A stretch of DNA of 7,848 nucleotides from NAK19 sp034434515 (lineage in GTDB: Bacteria > Chloroflexota > Anaerolineae > Anaerolineales > UBA4823), in assembly GCA_034434515.1 (NCBI GenBank), contig DAOTZA010000022.1, positions 1 to 7,848 of the forward strand. The letters are read 5' to 3'. The notes under the pieces were generated by a model. It did no database searches and was not told the DNA's origin. It was given only the letters and a program-made list of their open reading frames with translations. Both the position numbers and the translations under genes were made by a program. Shown here one piece after another: positions 1 through 7,011 of the stretch; the first letter of the stretch is position 1; each line of letters starts with the position of its first letter.

Positions 1-255
1 CCGGAGGAAGTTCTCTTGAGATTTCAGCCGCGCGTGGCGCGCCGCGTAGGGGAAACGCGCTGGCATCGCACTGAGCAGGTTTCCGTCTTGGAGGACGGAA
101 GCCTGCTCTGGCGAGCGCAGATCGCCGAACCCACCGAAATGCTGCCCTGGATTCGGGGCTGGGGCGCAGATTGCGAGGTGTTGGCGCCGCCATGGTTGCG
201 CCAGCGGGTCAAGGAGGAGGTTGAAAGGATGTACAATTTATATCAAACCGAATGA
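1..255 (+). CDS. WYL-domain transcriptional regulator, C-terminal end (5' truncated by window)
   Basis: The frame is open from base 1 to the TGA at 253-255, so this is the last 84 codons of a gene that starts outside the window; the TTG at 16 is not a credible start. The visible part resembles the C-terminal extension (WCX region) of WYL regulators: a strand beginning LRFQPRVARRV, an RRW-like 'TRWH' segment, 'LEDGSLLWRAQIAEP', then 'MLPWIRGWGADCEVLAPPWLR' style helix and loop (W-I-x-G-W-G-A-D-x-E-V-L-x-P-x-x-L-R), then a terminal helix. WYL proteins usually carry an N-terminal winged HTH and bind nucleic acid or nucleotide ligands. Several are known to control CRISPR loci, for example a WYL repressor of a cyanobacterial type I-D system. 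The stop lies only 11 bases before the cas8 start, so the two genes are probably co-transcribed and this protein probably regulates the cas operon (inference). The DNA-binding and WYL core domains are not visible. Confidence 0.85.
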   Translation, partial: PEEVLLRFQPRVARRVGETRWHRTEQVSVLEDGSLLWRAQIAEPTEMLPWIRGWGADCEVLAPPWLRQRVKEEVERMYNLYQTE

Positions 256-264
256 AGGAGGTGA
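256..264 (+). promoter_or_regulatory. Ribosome binding site of cas8
   Basis: AGGAGGTGA is a near-perfect anti-Shine-Dalgarno match ending 2 bases before the ATG at 267 (5 bases from the GGAGG core to the ATG). It favours the start at 267 over the in-frame ATG at 252, which overlaps the WYL stop and lies upstream of this site. It directly follows the WYL stop codon, so re-initiation by the same ribosomes is likely. Confidence 0.8.
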
Positions 265-266
265 GC

Positions 267-1736
267 ATGTTGAAATTCTGTGGGCATCCCTTTGTGGATA
301 TCGGTGTGGCGACCATTACGGCTTTTGCCCAAAAAGAAACCCCCGAGGATTTAGCCTTAGAAGACCTGGAGCGAATGGCAAATTATCTCGAAGAGATATA
401 TTTGCATCCCTCTCTGGTTAGTTTCCTTTCGATCATCTTTACAATGAATGCCGGCTACACTCAACCGGGATTCAGTAAGTCGCCTGAGAAACGGAAATTA
501 TACGCCACAAAAGTCCTGAAGGCTTTTTCGCCTGATTTGCCGCGCCTGGAAGAGAAGGACATGTTTCTGGGGTTTCCGGTGGCGGCTATCTCGTTTGACG
601 CCGAAGAAGGAGGCAAATTACCGCCCGGACGAACGTATCGCCAACATTTTCCTCTGACCACCGGAGAAGCGGTAATCAACTTCTTCCCTTATGGAGATGC
701 CGGCTTTTCCGTCTCTGGCGAGACCTTACTTGCCCTTCAAGCCTTTCCGCTGGGGAGTTTGAAAATTTCTGGCAAACTGCTGGCGGTTCATTCGGATAAT
801 CCCGAGATCACCCTATATTTCGCCAGAGATTTTTTTGAACAAAATCGTCAGGGCATTAATCTGGCAATGCAAAGCGGGCAAAAGTTTTCCCTCGAAATGC
901 CGCGCATTCCCCGCACGCTCCTGGTTGAAAAATTGCTGCAAGCAACCACGATTCGCTCAGACGCTCGCCAATCTGAGCAACCATTTTCGGTTACAGCTTA
1001 TTACTTCAGTAACAGTGGCCAGGGCTCATCGCTGGAAATCTTCCATTTGCCCCTCCAAACGGTGAGCTTTTTGCAGCACATGTACCGTGCTGAATATCAC
1101 CACCAATGGATGCAAATTGTACAAAGAGCCTGGCAACTGGCACCTAAAAAAACGAAAGGAGAGAGCCCATCAGAGTACGTTCCTGCCAAAAATTACCTGT
1201 ATGAAGATTTGTTCAACTTACCCGACAATGCTGCTTTCTTTATTCGCAACTATTTTCTGCGCATTCCTTTCCCATCCAGAGACCCTACCGATCCACGCCG
1301 GGCATACTCGGTTCGGCAAGAAGTCGATATCGTTTCCTGGAAAATCACCCATCAATTCTTGAGGAGGATTCTGAATATGGACAAAGAGCGCATCGAGCAA
1401 ATTCGCCAGATGGCCGATACGCTGGCCGAATACATTCGTTCTGAGAATGACACTCGTTTCTTTCGCGAGTTCTTTACCCAGAACCGTTATGAATACTTTC
1501 GCCTCTTGCTTCTCAAAGCGAATTTGGGGCAAGTTCGACGGGGCAAGCCACCCATCCTGCAATTTGACTCCTATCTTCAGGTTTTTGAAGAAGGAGAAGA
1601 GCTTCCCACAAGCGATTGGCGTTTAGCCAGAGATCTGGTCTTGATCCGCATGACCGAACGCCTTTATCAACTTGGATGGTTTAAGGAGCACGAGAGTGCT
1701 CTTGAAGAAATTCCTATAGAAGGCGAAAATCCATAA
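267..1736 (+). CDS. cas8b: Type I-B CRISPR-associated Cas8 (Cas8b1/Cst1-like), Cascade large subunit
   Basis: A 489-residue protein, probably the large subunit of the Cascade effector, which in type I systems recognises the PAM, helps open target DNA and docks Cas3. The N-terminus (FCGHPFVDIGVATITAFA, residues 4-21, followed by an acidic helix) is the typical opening of Cst1/Cas8b1 proteins. The central part keeps further family features: 'HFPLTTGEAVINFFPYGDAGF' spread over residues 127-147, then ALQAFPLG (156-163). The C-terminal third is helical and charged, as expected for the Cas8 helical bundle. Position immediately before cas7 and cas5 supports the call. Oddity: Cst1 proteins are known for two CXXC motifs, but the only cysteine here is C5; the expected sites appear to be replaced (around D98-L101 and S150-T153). 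The start at 267 is chosen from its strong ribosome binding site. The family call is from remembered pattern; Cas8 proteins diverge quickly, so the subtype is less sure than the role. Confidence 0.82.
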   Translation: MLKFCGHPFVDIGVATITAFAQKETPEDLALEDLERMANYLEEIYLHPSLVSFLSIIFTMNAGYTQPGFSKSPEKRKLYATKVLKAFSPDLPRLEEKDMFLGFPVAAISFDAEEGGKLPPGRTYRQHFPLTTGEAVINFFPYGDAGFSVSGETLLALQAFPLGSLKISGKLLAVHSDNPEITLYFARDFFEQNRQGINLAMQSGQKFSLEMPRIPRTLLVEKLLQATTIRSDARQSEQPFSVTAYYFSNSGQGSSLEIFHLPLQTVSFLQHMYRAEYHHQWMQIVQRAWQLAPKKTKGESPSEYVPAKNYLYEDLFNLPDNAAFFIRNYFLRIPFPSRDPTDPRRAYSVRQEVDIVSWKITHQFLRRILNMDKERIEQIRQMADTLAEYIRSENDTRFFREFFTQNRYEYFRLLLLKANLGQVRRGKPPILQFDSYLQVFEEGEELPTSDWRLARDLVLIRMTERLYQLGWFKEHESALEEIPIEGENP

Positions 1737-1741
1737 TCAGT

Positions 1742-1750
1742 AAAGGAGGT
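1742..1750 (+). promoter_or_regulatory. Ribosome binding site of cas7
   Basis: AAAGGAGGT is followed by a 5-base spacer and the ATG at 1756. It lies in the 19-base gap after the cas8 stop. It is among the best Shine-Dalgarno matches in the window, which fits the high Cas7 copy number needed per Cascade complex (inference). Confidence 0.75.
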
Positions 1751-1755
1751 AAACT

Positions 1756-2814
1756 ATGTCTTTTGTAACCGGATTGTTTCTCATCGATGCGCCTGCCTCA
1801 GCTTTGAACAACTTAGGGAGTATCCCAGGCGAGAGAACCGATAACACCAGTGGTGTGAAGGTGATCAAAGCCAGAGATGGCGCATATCCCTATGTTTCGG
1901 CTCAAGCTTTTCGCTACTGGCTAAGGACAACCCTAGAGAGATCGAACCTGGGATGGAAAGCCGCCCCGGTCTATCGCGAAGAAAAGGTTGCCTACACGGA
2001 TGCCAACCCCATTGAGTACTGGGATGATGATCTCTTTGGCTACATGCGGGCGCCCTCAACGCGCGAATCGGCCAGAGCAGCTAGAGAATCCGATCCGAGC
2101 CGCGCCAATGAAACGCCAACTTCGGATACAGTCACTCGCGCTTCGCCGTTTCGGGTGAGTACGCTGGTCTCAATTGCTCCTGTGCCGCTCACCCAGGATT
2201 TTGGCGTCATGGCGCGTCAAGAAGGAAATCCTGTCCCATTTGAACACCAGTTTTATCGCACCACCCTAAAGGGCTTATTTTCCCTCAATCTGCAGGCTTG
2301 CGGCACCTTCAGCTATGTGGAGAAAACCGGTTATCGCAACCTCGATGAGGAGCGAAAGCGACGCGCTGAAGAAAAGGGCTTGATCCATCTTGAAGATAAA
2401 AAGTGCTATCGCTTACCCAAAGAGGAACGACTGCGTCGGATTCAAACGCTGTTTGAAGGGCTGGCAATGCTGGAGGGAGGCGCCAAACAAACCCTGCACT
2501 ATACGGATGTCATGCCGGTGATGGTGTTTTTGGCTGTAACCAAAGGCGGCAATCACATTTTCAGCCAGATCATTCAGGCAAACAGCAAAGCGCAGCCACA
2601 AGTTAACCTGGAAGCCCTGTCTGAAGTTCTGGAGGTTTTCAAAGATGAAATCCTGTCCCCGATTTACGTTGGCTGGACACGGGGATACCTGGATGAAGAG
2701 CGGCAGAAATTCGAAGCCTATTGCCAGAATCAAAAGTTCTCGATTGCTCATCCGCGCCAGATTTTTCAGACCTTTATCCAGGATCTCGGGCAAAATGATT
2801 ACTGGCTAGAGTAG
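1756..2814 (+). CDS. cas7: Type I-B CRISPR-associated Cas7 (Cst2/DevR family), crRNA backbone subunit
   Basis: A 352-residue RAMP protein of the Cas7/Cst2/DevR family, which polymerises along the crRNA spacer to form the Cascade backbone. Supporting features: the N-terminal strand SFVTGLFLIDAPASALNNLG (2-21), then 'VKVIKARDGAYPYVSAQAFR' (34-53), an opening typical of DevR-like Cas7 proteins, which lead into a helix with a YVSAQAFRYWLR motif. A hydrophilic stretch at about 98-130, rich in R, E, S and T, probably forms the flexible thumb or finger that separates crRNA-target segments. 'FYRTTLKGLFSLNL' (167-180) and the glycine-containing 'GGAKQTLHYTDVMPVMV' (241-257) are core RAMP elements. The start is fixed by the strong ribosome binding site at 1742-1750. 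The gene sits between cas8 and cas5, the usual I-B order. A type III Csm3/Cmr4-like identity is unlikely because no Cas10 or small subunit accompanies it. Confidence 0.92.
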   Translation: MSFVTGLFLIDAPASALNNLGSIPGERTDNTSGVKVIKARDGAYPYVSAQAFRYWLRTTLERSNLGWKAAPVYREEKVAYTDANPIEYWDDDLFGYMRAPSTRESARAARESDPSRANETPTSDTVTRASPFRVSTLVSIAPVPLTQDFGVMARQEGNPVPFEHQFYRTTLKGLFSLNLQACGTFSYVEKTGYRNLDEERKRRAEEKGLIHLEDKKCYRLPKEERLRRIQTLFEGLAMLEGGAKQTLHYTDVMPVMVFLAVTKGGNHIFSQIIQANSKAQPQVNLEALSEVLEVFKDEILSPIYVGWTRGYLDEERQKFEAYCQNQKFSIAHPRQIFQTFIQDLGQNDYWLE

Positions 2815-2820
2815 GAGGGG
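2814..2820 (+). promoter_or_regulatory. Ribosome binding site of cas5
   Basis: GGAGGGG begins on the last base of the cas7 stop codon and is followed 3 bases later by the ATG at 2824. The overlap of stop codon and ribosome binding site suggests translational coupling of cas5 to cas7. Confidence 0.65.
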
Positions 2821-2823
2821 CTC

Positions 2824-3570
2824 ATGCAGGTCCTAAAAGTGGTGGCGGAAGGGATGACAACTTCCTTTCGCTATCCTCATTTCATGTGGCAAGTTCATCC
2901 AACCTATGAGATGCCGCCGCCAGCGACCATCTACGGGCATATCGCTTCTGCTCTGGGAAGGTGGTTTGATCCAGCAGAAGTTCACTTTGCCTACCATTTC
3001 AGCTATGCTGCTAAAGTGGATGATCTGGAACATATCATCTTGCTAACCCCCTCTTCGGGTAAGTTGAAAGGCTCTTCTTATCCCAAAGTTTTGGAGGGGC
3101 AGGTTAATCCTTTTCAGCGCACGATTCTTTTTCAACCGCGGCTGATTCTGTATCTCGACCGACCCGATTGGATGCCTTATTTCCGAAGTCCGCAATACCC
3201 GGTGGTTCTGGGACGCTCACAGGATTTGTTCACCTATACCAGCCTTGCTCTCGTCGAGCTACAATTTGCTACAGAAGCCTATTTCGAACACACCTTGTTG
3301 CCCTACAGTACCAATCGGTATACCAATCGCGGTTATGCTGTACAGATGCCGCGTTGGATCGATTATCAACAGAAGCGTAAGCCAACCTTCGAGCGCTATT
3401 TTATCGTCCACGAGCGCATTCAATATCCGCAGGATTTCCTCTGGTTTGGAGAAGTTCAACAGACAGGTGTCTGGGTCGATCCAACGTCACCGGTGGTCAA
3501 TGGCAGGCATTTGGGCTTAATCTTTCATGCTTTTGTAGGTGAGGATGGAGAACGCAAATCCCTTTCCTGA
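2824..3570 (+). CDS. cas5: Type I-B CRISPR-associated Cas5 (Cas5t-like)
   Basis: A 248-residue RAMP protein. Cas5 caps the 5' handle of the crRNA in Cascade and bridges Cas7 and Cas8. The N-terminus carries the Cas5 signature: a first strand VLKVVAEGMTTSFRYPHF (3-20) with the conserved 'SFR', a short loop with 'TYEMPPPATIYGHIASALGRW' (27-47, the PP-x-T-x-x-G-x-x-x-A-x-G element), then a strand and a second domain. Length fits Cas5 of types I-B and Tneap (about 220-250 residues). The rest, including 'FTYTSLALVELQFATEAYFEHTLL' around 135-160, is consistent with the family but not diagnostic. The start follows a Shine-Dalgarno at close spacing, 9 bases after the cas7 stop. Its 3' end overlaps the start of cas3 by 26 bases, implying coupled translation. 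Cas5 proteins in I-C systems process crRNA; here a dedicated cas6 is present, so a purely structural role is expected. Confidence 0.9.
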   Translation: MQVLKVVAEGMTTSFRYPHFMWQVHPTYEMPPPATIYGHIASALGRWFDPAEVHFAYHFSYAAKVDDLEHIILLTPSSGKLKGSSYPKVLEGQVNPFQRTILFQPRLILYLDRPDWMPYFRSPQYPVVLGRSQDLFTYTSLALVELQFATEAYFEHTLLPYSTNRYTNRGYAVQMPRWIDYQQKRKPTFERYFIVHERIQYPQDFLWFGEVQQTGVWVDPTSPVVNGRHLGLIFHAFVGEDGERKSLS

Positions 3571-5923
3571 GGGGTTAGAGCACCTGTGGGCGAAAAGCCC
3601 TGAAAAGGGTGAAGGCGGCGAAGCGGAAAGCCTTGTGCTGCACACCTGGCACGTGCTCAAGCGCTTTGCTGATCTGGTCCGCCTTCGCCCGAGTTTACCG
3701 GCCGAGGTGGGAAAAGAGGATCTATGGCATTTGCTCTATTGGGCAACCTTTTTGCACGATTTTGGCAAAGCTCATCCCGATTTTCAAGGTGTCCTGCGTA
3801 AAGAGAGGGCGGCCAAGGAGCGATGGGCAGCCCATCGGCATGAGGTATTCTCCTTGCCCTTTCTCGCCTGGTTTGGCGAGAGCCTGGGTGCAGACCAACG
3901 GCAGTGGATCATTGCTGCAATCGTCTCCCATCATCGTGAGCCAGGTGAGTTGCACAAGCTATACCCATTTCTGGATGACGAAGAGGATGACAGCCTGAGC
4001 GAACTCGTACAACAGATGCCAGCCGAGACGCTGCAGGGCTTATGGCAGTGGCTGAGGGTGTGTGGGGTGGGGTGGATCGAGAGTCTCGGTTTGAACTCGG
4101 CCGGTGTTCACCCCTTAGCGCTTGTGGATCAGGAGCAAGCTGTAAGGCAATTTCGCCAACACGGCACTAAGCTGATCTGCGATTATCTATCCCAATATCA
4201 TCGTCTGGTTTCGTCTTTTGACAAACCCAAAGCCTCCGCCGCGTATAAGACGCTTGGTATCCTTTTGCGGGGTTACATGATCCAGTCCGATCATACCGCT
4301 TCGGCTCATGTGGAGCAATTGCCCTTCTTGAGCCTGAGCCGGGAAGACATTATCTACAAGCGAGGCATCCGGCTCAATGACCTGTACACTCATCAATTGC
4401 AGGCCGCCCGGGTGCAAGGTTCGCTGATTCTAACTGCGCCAACCGGCAGTGGCAAAACCGAAGCCGCCCTGTTTTGGGCCGCCAATCAAAGACAGGCGGC
4501 ACGCTTGTTTTACACCCTGCCCTATCAAGCCAGCATGAACGCCATGAAATTGCGTCTGAATGCCTTGTTTGGTGAATTTTCGGTCGGTTTGCAACATGGC
4601 CGAGGTTTGCTGGCTTTGTATCGACAATTGATGGAGAGGGACTATGAAGCCGAACGGGCAGCTCGGACAGCCCGGTGGTTGAAAAACCTGGCTGAATTGA
4701 ACGTGCCTCCCATTCGGGTGTTTAGCCCCTATCAGATGCTGAAGGGGATGTATCGCCTCAAGGGCTATGAAGCTCAACTGGCGGATTATTATCGGGGGCT
4801 GTTTATCTTTGATGAGATTCATGCCTATGAGGTCTCCCGTCTGGCGATGATCCTGTCCACCCTGAAGCACCTCAAGCGCCACTATTGCGCTCGCTTCCTG
4901 ATCATGTCGGCAACCTTGCCAACCTTGATCCGCAACTGGATTCAAGAAGCCTTGGGCGATGTTCCGTTCCTCACCGCCGATTCGGCGCTATACGCACGCT
5001 TTCAGCGCCATACTCTGCGGGTGGTAGAGGGAGACCTGATTGAACAGCTTTCGCTGATCGCTCAAGAAGCTCAGGCTGGCAAATCCGTCCTGGTGGTCTG
5101 CAATACAGTTGGGCGCTCGCAAGAGGTCTATCGGCGCTTATCTGCCCTTCTCCCTCCAGCAGCCAAGGTTCTTCTGTTGCATGGTCGCTTTCATCAGCGC
5201 GACCGCATGGCAAAAGAGCGCTCCATCCAACAATTGTTTGGGCGACAAAAATCCTCCCCGGTGCCTGTGATCTTGGTTTCAACCCAGGTGGTCGAGGTCA
5301 GCCTGGATATCGATTTAGATACCCTCTTCAGCGACCCGGCGCCGTTAGAGGCGCTCATTCAGCGTTGTGGACGAGTCAATCGCTCTGGCCGTCTGGGAGC
5401 AACTGCGCAAGTGCATATCTTCACCGAACCCGCTGACGGCCTACGAATTTATTCACCCGAGCTGATTCAAAGCACCTTGTCCATCTTGCGGTCTCACCAG
5501 GGAAAAGCAATTGATGAAAACCAGGTCAATCACTGGCTTGATGAAATTTATTCTGGTAAAATCGCTGCTGAATGGGAGAGTGAATTTCGCAAGGGAGTTA
5601 GTGAATTTGAAGCCGCTTGTCTCGACACACTGCGTCCGTTTTCTCCGCTTAGCCATCTTGAAAACCAATTTTATCGCCTGTTCGATGGCATTGAAGTGCT
5701 GCCAGAAGCGCTCTACCCAGAGTACGAGCGTAATTTAGAGAACGAATCGATTACTGCGGAGGAGTACCTGGTGCCTTTGAGATGGGGGCAATATCACCTG
5801 TTAGCCAATCGGGGATTGATCCTTCCCGGTAATGATCGCATTCCTCCCATTGTCCGAACGGAATATAGTTCGGAATTAGGACTTTCCTTCGATCAACCGG
5901 TGATCGAAGACGAATGGGATTGA
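3545..5923 (+). CDS. cas3: CRISPR-associated Cas3, HD nuclease-helicase
   Basis: A 792-residue fused Cas3, the effector that is recruited by Cascade to unwind and degrade target DNA. The N-terminal HD nuclease domain (about 25-245) has the full metal-binding set: H36, H71-D72 with K75 in LHDFGK, H99 in RHE, and H129-H130 in VSHHRE. The superfamily 2 helicase follows: motif I APTGSGKT (298-305), motif II DEIH (423-426), motif III SAT (455-457), the motif IV region VVCNTVGRS (517-525), LLHGRFHQRDR (near 545-554), motif V STQVVEVSLDID (579-590) and motif VI QRCGRVNRSGR (606-616). A C-terminal accessory region (about 630-792) completes the usual Cas3 plan. No catalytic residue is missing, so it looks active. 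Start choice: the ATG at 3545 has TAGG 5 bases upstream; a GTG at 3539 would add two residues and is a fair alternative. It overlaps cas5 by 26 bases. Confidence 0.96.
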   Translation: MENANPFPEGLEHLWAKSPEKGEGGEAESLVLHTWHVLKRFADLVRLRPSLPAEVGKEDLWHLLYWATFLHDFGKAHPDFQGVLRKERAAKERWAAHRHEVFSLPFLAWFGESLGADQRQWIIAAIVSHHREPGELHKLYPFLDDEEDDSLSELVQQMPAETLQGLWQWLRVCGVGWIESLGLNSAGVHPLALVDQEQAVRQFRQHGTKLICDYLSQYHRLVSSFDKPKASAAYKTLGILLRGYMIQSDHTASAHVEQLPFLSLSREDIIYKRGIRLNDLYTHQLQAARVQGSLILTAPTGSGKTEAALFWAANQRQAARLFYTLPYQASMNAMKLRLNALFGEFSVGLQHGRGLLALYRQLMERDYEAERAARTARWLKNLAELNVPPIRVFSPYQMLKGMYRLKGYEAQLADYYRGLFIFDEIHAYEVSRLAMILSTLKHLKRHYCARFLIMSATLPTLIRNWIQEALGDVPFLTADSALYARFQRHTLRVVEGDLIEQLSLIAQEAQAGKSVLVVCNTVGRSQEVYRRLSALLPPAAKVLLLHGRFHQRDRMAKERSIQQLFGRQKSSPVPVILVSTQVVEVSLDIDLDTLFSDPAPLEALIQRCGRVNRSGRLGATAQVHIFTEPADGLRIYSPELIQSTLSILRSHQGKAIDENQVNHWLDEIYSGKIAAEWESEFRKGVSEFEAACLDTLRPFSPLSHLENQFYRLFDGIEVLPEALYPEYERNLENESITAEEYLVPLRWGQYHLLANRGLILPGNDRIPPIVRTEYSSELGLSFDQPVIEDEWD

Positions 5924-5984
5924 GCGATGGAGAGATAGCTGACTTTGATATCAACAGCAACCATGACGGGAGAATGATTTTTGA

Positions 5985-5990
5985 GAGAGG
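5985..5990 (+). promoter_or_regulatory. Ribosome binding site deciding the cas6 start
   Basis: GAGAGG lies 7 bases before the ATG at 5998. The in-frame ATGs at 5914 and 5974 have no well-spaced Shine-Dalgarno (5974 has GGGAGA directly abutting it). This site, plus the RAMP-like first strand starting right after residue 1, supports 5998. Confidence 0.6.
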
Positions 5991-5997
5991 CAGCGCC

Positions 5998-7011
5998 ATG
6001 ATTGAGCTGAGTTTCATGCATCTTCGCTTTAAAGCCCGCGCAAGGCAACCAATTCGTTTGGGAAAATACCAGGGGGCAGAGCGGCTGCGCGACGCTCTTG
6101 CCCAGGTGATGTTGCGCGCCGTCTGTCCGCAAACTTATCGCAGCCAGAAACCTACCCCGGAACATGCAGCCGAATGTCCGGCTTGCTGGTTACTGGCGGC
6201 CGAAACTGACCCTGGCACCGTTCGCCGCGTCTACAGCCTGGTTGGCCCTCAGCCCCCGCTGGATTTCCTCGAACCCGGGCAGCAGTTCCAGTTCACCATC
6301 ACCCTGTTTGGGCAGGGTTATCGTTTTTTACCCTACTTTGTCCTGGCTGCCGAGGCAATGGGTGAAGTAGGCATTGGTCCCGGACGGGGCAAGTTTACCA
6401 TCTGTTCCATTCAGGCTGTTCACCCGCTGCGCGGTGTCTCAGAGATGGTGCTGGCAGAGACAGAACGGGTCGTCCGCGTTCCTGATCTGACAATTGACTG
6501 GAAAGATGCCTACCAGAAGGCTGAGCAGCTCGGCTCGCCTAGCGAAATTCGCCTGCATTTTCTTTCTCCCACCCGCTTAATTGAAGCCAATGCTTTGGTG
6601 AAAGCCCCTGATTTCGGCGTTTTCTTTCGCCGTTTGTTGGAGCGGATGGATGATCTTGCCCGCCAGCACAATGGCGGCCAGCGGCGGCCAGAGCAGGAAT
6701 GTAACCAGCTTTATGCTCTTGCCGACCAGGTGCGCCTGATCGAACATTCAACTCGCTGGGTTGACCTCTGGGCGCCTTCTTCCCGCAGGGGGCAAAGCGC
6801 CCCAATGGGCGGCTTTGTCGGCTGGGCTGTCTATCGTGCCCGAGACTGGCGATCCCTGTTACCCTGGTTAATCCTCGGTCAGGGAGTGCAAGTGGGCAAG
6901 CTAACCGCCAAGGGCAATGGTGTGTTTGAAATCGCGCTCAAGGACGGACTGGCGTATTGGACGAATGGTTTTGGTGAAGCGGCACACACTGATTGCCACC
7001 TTGGGCAGTGA
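5998..7011 (+). CDS. cas6: CRISPR pre-crRNA endoribonuclease Cas6 (RAMP family)
   Basis: A 337-residue Cas6 that should cut pre-crRNA within each repeat to release crRNAs for Cascade. The first ferredoxin-like RAMP domain starts at IELSFMHLRFKAR (2-14) with the 'IRLGKYQGAERLRDALAQVM' helix (19-38). A cysteine group follows (C43, C60 and C63 in CPACW), common in this Cas6 type and possibly zinc-binding. The first glycine-rich loop is VGIGPGRGKFTI (124-135). The second RAMP domain runs from about 183 (IRLHFLSPTRLI) to the C-terminal glycine-rich signature GVQVGKLTAKGNGVFEI (296-312), preceded by GGFVGWAVYRA. This layout matches the larger Cas6 family (about 300-350 residues, Cas6_C), not the short 230-residue forms. 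No histidine sits near residues 25-45 where many Cas6 enzymes carry the catalytic one; H56, Y47 and nearby basic residues are candidates only. Starts at 5914 or 5974 would add 28 or 8 non-family residues. The gene lies after cas3, not at the front of the operon as in many I-B loci. Confidence 0.9.
   Translation: MIELSFMHLRFKARARQPIRLGKYQGAERLRDALAQVMLRAVCPQTYRSQKPTPEHAAECPACWLLAAETDPGTVRRVYSLVGPQPPLDFLEPGQQFQFTITLFGQGYRFLPYFVLAAEAMGEVGIGPGRGKFTICSIQAVHPLRGVSEMVLAETERVVRVPDLTIDWKDAYQKAEQLGSPSEIRLHFLSPTRLIEANALVKAPDFGVFFRRLLERMDDLARQHNGGQRRPEQECNQLYALADQVRLIEHSTRWVDLWAPSSRRGQSAPMGGFVGWAVYRARDWRSLLPWLILGQGVQVGKLTAKGNGVFEIALKDGLAYWTNGFGEAAHTDCHLGQ
6673..6691 (+). repeat. Short tandem duplication inside cas6
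   Basis: GGCGGCCAG occurs twice, at 6673-6681 and 6683-6691, one base apart (10-base period). The two copies are read in different frames and encode the hydrophilic NGGQRRPE loop (around residues 225-232) in the second RAMP domain of Cas6. It is probably a small slippage duplication tolerated in a surface loop, with no evidence of another role. Confidence 0.5.

Noticed and set aside
252..266. Earlier in-frame start of cas8 at ATG 252, overlapping the WYL stop
   Set aside because: The strong Shine-Dalgarno lies downstream of it, directly before ATG 267, and the five added residues are simply the translated ribosome binding site.
1756..3570. Type III effector (Csm/Cmr) interpretation of the RAMP proteins, prompted by the CARF gene
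   Set aside because: A fused HD-helicase Cas3 and a Cst1-like Cas8 are present, Cas10 and a small subunit are absent, and the Cas7 and Cas5 motifs fit the Cst2/Cas5t families of type I-B.
4430..4945. Long antisense open frame (171 codons) opposite the cas3 helicase domain, with similar shorter ones opposite other genes
   Set aside because: The + strand there encodes uninterrupted Cas3 helicase motifs. The antisense frame shows no recognisable domain and is a shadow of codon bias.
5944..5980. Possible promoter in the cas3-cas6 gap, with TTGATA at 5945-5950
   Set aside because: No -10-like hexamer lies 16-18 bases downstream (the sequence there is GC-rich GGGAGA), so the box alone is not evidence.
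6917..6964. Longer CARF-HTH protein starting at ATG 6917
   Set aside because: The AGGG upstream is only about 2 bases from the ATG, and the 16 extra residues precede the first strand of the CARF fold without resembling it. It remains possible.
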